Part shown: positions 15,495-17,960 of the stretch, in pieces | Layout: each line of letters starts with the position of its first letter | Numbering within the stretch: the stretch's first letter is position 1 | Source: Dehalococcoidales bacterium | GTDB taxonomy: Bacteria; Chloroflexota; Dehalococcoidia; Dehalococcoidales; ARS1013 | DNA length: 17,960 nucleotides | Assembly (NCBI GenBank): GCA_030672225.1 | Contig: DAOVGW010000035.1 | Coordinates: 1 to 17,960, forward strand | Reading direction: 5' to 3' | Program-made: the position numbers and the translations under genes | The notes under the pieces: model-generated | The model's input: the letters and a program-made list of their open reading frames with translations, nothing else | The model's database searches: none | Told to the model about the DNA's origin: nothing

Positions 15495-15504
15495 CACTCA
15501 CCAA

Positions 15505-16152
15505 CTATCTAAGTTTCCTTTTTATTCTGTTGCCCAGGCTATAAAAATGGACGAAAGGACTTGTTCTGCGTCCACATACCTTACCCTTTGAAAGTGCCCG
15601 AAGAAAGTCATCCCGGCCATTAAATTCTGGCATCTCTATATAGGCGTTGCCTACTTCAGCGAGGGTGTGAGCGTCACTGCCGGCACTTTGCTGGATAGCA
15701 TATTTCTGAGTGAAAACTTGAGCCTTATTAAGATTCTGGAAGGGGATGGTTCTGGCATTAAATACTTCTATAATATCAATTTGGTCTATTATTTCTTCAA
15801 TAATGTTACTATCTAAAGCAGAGGAGCGGAACCTATCAAAAGGGTGGGGTATGCACACCAAGCCGTCCTGAGCTTTGATTCTAGAAACCGTTTCTAAAAC
15901 AGACAGACCACTGGGTATAGTCTCCTTAAGAAACATGCCCATAATCTCGCCATGTGGCGTTAGCATTTCCTCAGCTACAATAACTGGAAAGGGAGCCATG
16001 CTCTTAAGCTTTGTAGCCCCCTCAGCGGTGCCGTGGTCAGCTATGGCAACACAGTTTATGCCCAGCTCAAGGCAGCGGTTAATCAGCTTGTCCAGAGAGG
16101 TATTTGAGTCCATTGAATATTCAGTATGAATGTGCAGGTCGGCTTTCAGCAA
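15505..16152 (-). CDS. PHP-domain metal-dependent phosphoesterase
   Basis: Small PHP-family phosphoesterase of 215 residues, of the TrpH/YciV-like type whose members act on nucleotides or RNA ends. Metal-binding residues are in order: H7 and H9 (DLHIHTEYS), H40 (IADHG), E61/E62 (VAEEM), H67 (PHGEI), H103 (IPHPFD), and D160 with H162 (AGSDAHTLAEVG). This is essentially the complete trinuclear site. No polymerase or other domain is attached. The predicted start is TTG at 16152, since the family begins within a few residues of DLHIHT and no ATG is near; GAGAGGG lies 12 nt upstream inside the efp 3' end. It begins 4 nt after the efp stop and ends about 10 nt before the formyltransferase-like gene. 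The substrate is unknown. Confidence 0.88.
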   Translation of the reverse strand: MLKADLHIHTEYSMDSNTSLDKLINRCLELGINCVAIADHGTAEGATKLKSMAPFPVIVAEEMLTPHGEIMGMFLKETIPSGLSVLETVSRIKAQDGLVCIPHPFDRFRSSALDSNIIEEIIDQIDIIEVFNARTIPFQNLNKAQVFTQKYAIQQSAGSDAHTLAEVGNAYIEMPEFNGRDDFLRALSKGKVCGRRTSPFVHFYSLGNRIKRKLR

Positions 16153-16156
16153 TTTA

Positions 16157-16711
16157 CTAACTTACCCTCTCTAGATAACTACCGGTGCGAGTATCAACCT
16201 TAATAACATCTTGCTTATTAATAAATAAGGGGACCTGGATGGTAATGCCGGTCTCTAGCTTGGCCGGTTTGGTGCCGCCGGTGGCTGTATCTCCTTTGAA
16301 GCCAGGCTCGGTATCAGTTACCTCAAGCTCAACGGTGATTGGCAGCTCGACACCCACCACCTCTCCCTTGTAGCTTGATACCTCCAGGGATGAGCCTTCT
16401 TTGAGATAGTTTATGGCGTCACCTAGCTGAGAGGTGCTTAAGGGTATCTGCTCGTAATTCTCTTCGTCCATAAAGTAATACAGCCCACCATCATTATACA
16501 GGTATTGCATACTACGGGAGTCAAGACGTACTCGAACAAACTTCTCATCAGACTGAAAGGTCTGCTGGGTGGTATGGCCGCCAATAATGTCGCGGAGCTT
16601 GAGGCGAACCAGAGCGGTTCGCTTCATCTTGATATGATGATAATCAACAACCTGATACAGCTTGCCCGCTAGTTCAATAATAGCCCCTTTTCTTAACTCG
16701 GTGCTACCCAT
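16157..16711 (-). CDS. efp: Translation elongation factor P
   Basis: Binds the ribosome between the P and E sites and relieves stalling at polyproline. The 184 residues have the three beta-barrel domains: N-terminal KOW-like (about 1-62), central OB and C-terminal OB, ending in the signature KVDTRTGSYLERV. The tip loop of domain I, normally KPGKGxA or KxGRGxA, reads HIKMKRTAL (26-34). By eye it is one residue shorter, with K30 and R31 where the modified Lys or Arg normally sits. I checked the codons and see no reading-frame problem. The ATG at 16711 has GGGGAG 9 nt upstream and lies 21 nt after pepP. The pepP-efp pairing is common in bacteria. Confidence 0.96.
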   Translation of the reverse strand: MGSTELRKGAIIELAGKLYQVVDYHHIKMKRTALVRLKLRDIIGGHTTQQTFQSDEKFVRVRLDSRSMQYLYNDGGLYYFMDEENYEQIPLSTSQLGDAINYLKEGSSLEVSSYKGEVVGVELPITVELEVTDTEPGFKGDTATGGTKPAKLETGITIQVPLFINKQDVIKVDTRTGSYLERVS

Positions 16712-16732
16712 TGTGTTAAACTCCCCGAATTT

Positions 16733-17803
16733 CTATTTTTTGGCGTGTGAGATTACTCTGATTTTACCATTTTCCATGACCACGGTGTCCTCAATTCTGA
16801 CCCCTCCCCAGCCGGCAAGGTAGATGCCAGGCTCAACGGTAAAGACCATGTCGTCAGCAAGTTTATCCTGTGAATTTGGCCCAAGGCGTGGTTGCTCATG
16901 AGATGCCAGCCCAAGGCCATGACCCAGACCATGCCCGAAGCTGTCGCCAAAACCGGCCTGCTTGATAGCTCCTCTGGCAATAGCGTCAGCCTGGTCACCG
17001 GTCATGCCGGCCTTAATCTCAGCTATTGCCTTAAGCTGTGCCCCAAGAACAGCCTCATATACCCCTTTGAAGGTGTCGTCTGGCTTACCGAGGCAGATGG
17101 TGCGGCTCAGGTCACTCCCGTAACCTTTAAGCTTAGCACCAATATCAATGAGCACCGGCTCCCCAGACTTAATGGCACGCTGGGAAGGTTTGGCGTGTGG
17201 TAGTGCTGAATTGGCACCTGAGGCAACAATAACATCAAAGGGTATTTGTTCACTACCATTCTCGCGCAGGAATTTCTCTATCTCCCAGGCAAGTTCCCTT
17301 TCAGTCATACCAGGATGAATCGTATCGGCGATATATTCAAATGCGGCGTCGGTTATGGCTACTGCCTTAGTGATAAGCTCAATTTCACGTGGCTCCTTTA
17401 TGGCGCGAAGGGATTCTACCAGTCCATCTATCGGGATAAGCTTAAGCTGAAGCTCGGCATCGGCCAGAATATCTTTTATACGATGATACACAGTGAAGCT
17501 TATATGACCAGCTTCAAAGGCCAGCTGCATTAAGCTTAAGTCGGCTATTAACTCAGGGAGCCAACTTTCCATATCGCCGTCTATCTTAAAAATATCATAG
17601 CCCGGGGCTTGCCTTCTGGCTTGCTCTATATAGCGAAAGTCGGTGGCTAAAACCCTGTTTTTGAGCGTAATCAAAAGAATGCCGTCTGAACCATCAAAAC
17701 CGGAAAGGTAATACCTGTTCTCTGGCTGAGAGATTAGGATAGCCTCAATCTCCTTTTCAATGAGTATCTGGCATAGCTTTCCTAGCCTGTTATCCCTTTT
17801 CAA
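16733..17803 (-). CDS. pepP: Xaa-Pro aminopeptidase / M24B metallopeptidase
   Basis: Cytosolic dinuclear-metal peptidase that removes N-terminal residues next to proline. The 356 residues comprise a creatinase-type N-terminal domain (about 1-130, with QPENRYYLSGFDGSDG) and a pita-bread catalytic domain. All five metal ligands are present: D220, D231, H295 (GHGLGHGLGL), E324 (FTVEPGIY) and E338 (VRIEDTV). The start is TTG at 17803, which overlaps the last 14 nt of the upstream recombinase gene. AAGGA lies 8 nt upstream and no ATG is available before the conserved region. The short form without extra domains is common and could equally be annotated as prolidase-like. It is followed by efp. Confidence 0.93.
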   Translation of the reverse strand: MKRDNRLGKLCQILIEKEIEAILISQPENRYYLSGFDGSDGILLITLKNRVLATDFRYIEQARRQAPGYDIFKIDGDMESWLPELIADLSLMQLAFEAGHISFTVYHRIKDILADAELQLKLIPIDGLVESLRAIKEPREIELITKAVAITDAAFEYIADTIHPGMTERELAWEIEKFLRENGSEQIPFDVIVASGANSALPHAKPSQRAIKSGEPVLIDIGAKLKGYGSDLSRTICLGKPDDTFKGVYEAVLGAQLKAIAEIKAGMTGDQADAIARGAIKQAGFGDSFGHGLGHGLGLASHEQPRLGPNSQDKLADDMVFTVEPGIYLAGWGGVRIEDTVVMENGKIRVISHAKK

Positions 17804-17960
17804 GCTCTTCGTCCTTTTGCTGTGCCATCGGGTGAGCAGAAAGATAAACCTTTCTTGCCTGGCTTTTGGTTACATGGGTATAAATCTGGGTGCTGGCGAG
17901 GCTGGCATGTCCCAGGAGCTCCTGGACTACCCTTAAATCAGCACCGCCATCAAGCATGTG
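17790..17960 (-). CDS. Tyrosine recombinase, XerC/XerD type, C-terminal end (runs off the window)
   Basis: Last 56 residues of a site-specific tyrosine recombinase. The visible part reads HMLDGGADLRVVQELLGH then ASLASTQIYTHV, giving the catalytic His of the LGH box and the nucleophilic Tyr of IYTHV. This spacing is typical of XerC/XerD chromosome-dimer resolvases. The protein ends in a short polar tail. The stop at 17790-17792 overlaps the pepP start. With no att-like repeats or phage genes nearby and a housekeeping context, a chromosomal Xer role is more likely than an element integrase, though the N-terminal domain is missing. Confidence 0.88.
   Translation of the reverse strand, partial: HMLDGGADLRVVQELLGHASLASTQIYTHVTKSQARKVYLSAHPMAQQKDEELEKG

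Noticed and set aside
17790..17960. Integrase of a mobile element
   Set aside because: No att-like repeats, tRNA or element genes are near. The gene overlaps pepP in a housekeeping block, so a chromosomal Xer role is more likely.

Overview
The window looks like chromosomal DNA from an anaerobic bacterium that uses the Wood-Ljungdahl (reductive acetyl-CoA) pathway. The gene families, a predicted non-discriminating aspartyl-tRNA synthetase, frequent TTG starts and a housekeeping block xer-pepP-efp fit an uncultured Chloroflexota of the Dehalococcoidia type. That placement is my inference from protein style, since no rRNA gene is present. The window is almost entirely coding. The longest gene-free stretch is about 230 bases (7972-8201), so no gap exceeds 300 bases.

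Region 1 (1-7971, all minus strand, read right to left) is a Wood-Ljungdahl operon: cooC, fhs, the corrinoid-protein activator acsV, a second cooC-like ATPase, folD, a 72-residue unknown protein, acsD, and the start of the CO dehydrogenase gene cooS, which runs off the left edge. Fhs and FolD carry formate to methylene-THF. AcsD is half of the corrinoid protein that receives the methyl group, and AcsV reductively reactivates that corrinoid. The CooC-type ATPases service the nickel sites, and CooS makes or oxidises CO. Spacings are mostly 4-30 nt. A plausible promoter with a 13-bp palindrome over its -35 box lies upstream of the first cooC.

Region 2 (8202-8738, plus strand) is a lone divergent gene for a small protein with a striking cysteine-rich motif and no recognisable ferredoxin domain.

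Region 3 (8785-12620, plus strand) is an aspS-tig-clpP operon with a good promoter: tRNA charging, nascent-chain folding and proteolysis.

Region 4 (12621-17960, minus strand) is a tightly packed set: the 3' end of a xerC/xerD-type recombinase gene, pepP, efp, a PHP phosphoesterase, a formyltransferase-like protein, a HAD-family protein, and a PfkB sugar or nucleoside kinase. A palindromic intergenic element sits between the HAD and PfkB genes and covers the upstream and ribosome-binding region of the kinase gene. ClpP and PfkB converge with their stop codons touching.

The most interesting items are the 72-residue protein inside the Wood-Ljungdahl operon, the stand-alone Cys-rich protein next to it, the palindrome and repeats in the operon's control regions, the altered EF-P loop, and the PHP/formyltransferase/HAD/kinase group, which resembles an uncharacterised small-molecule pathway.
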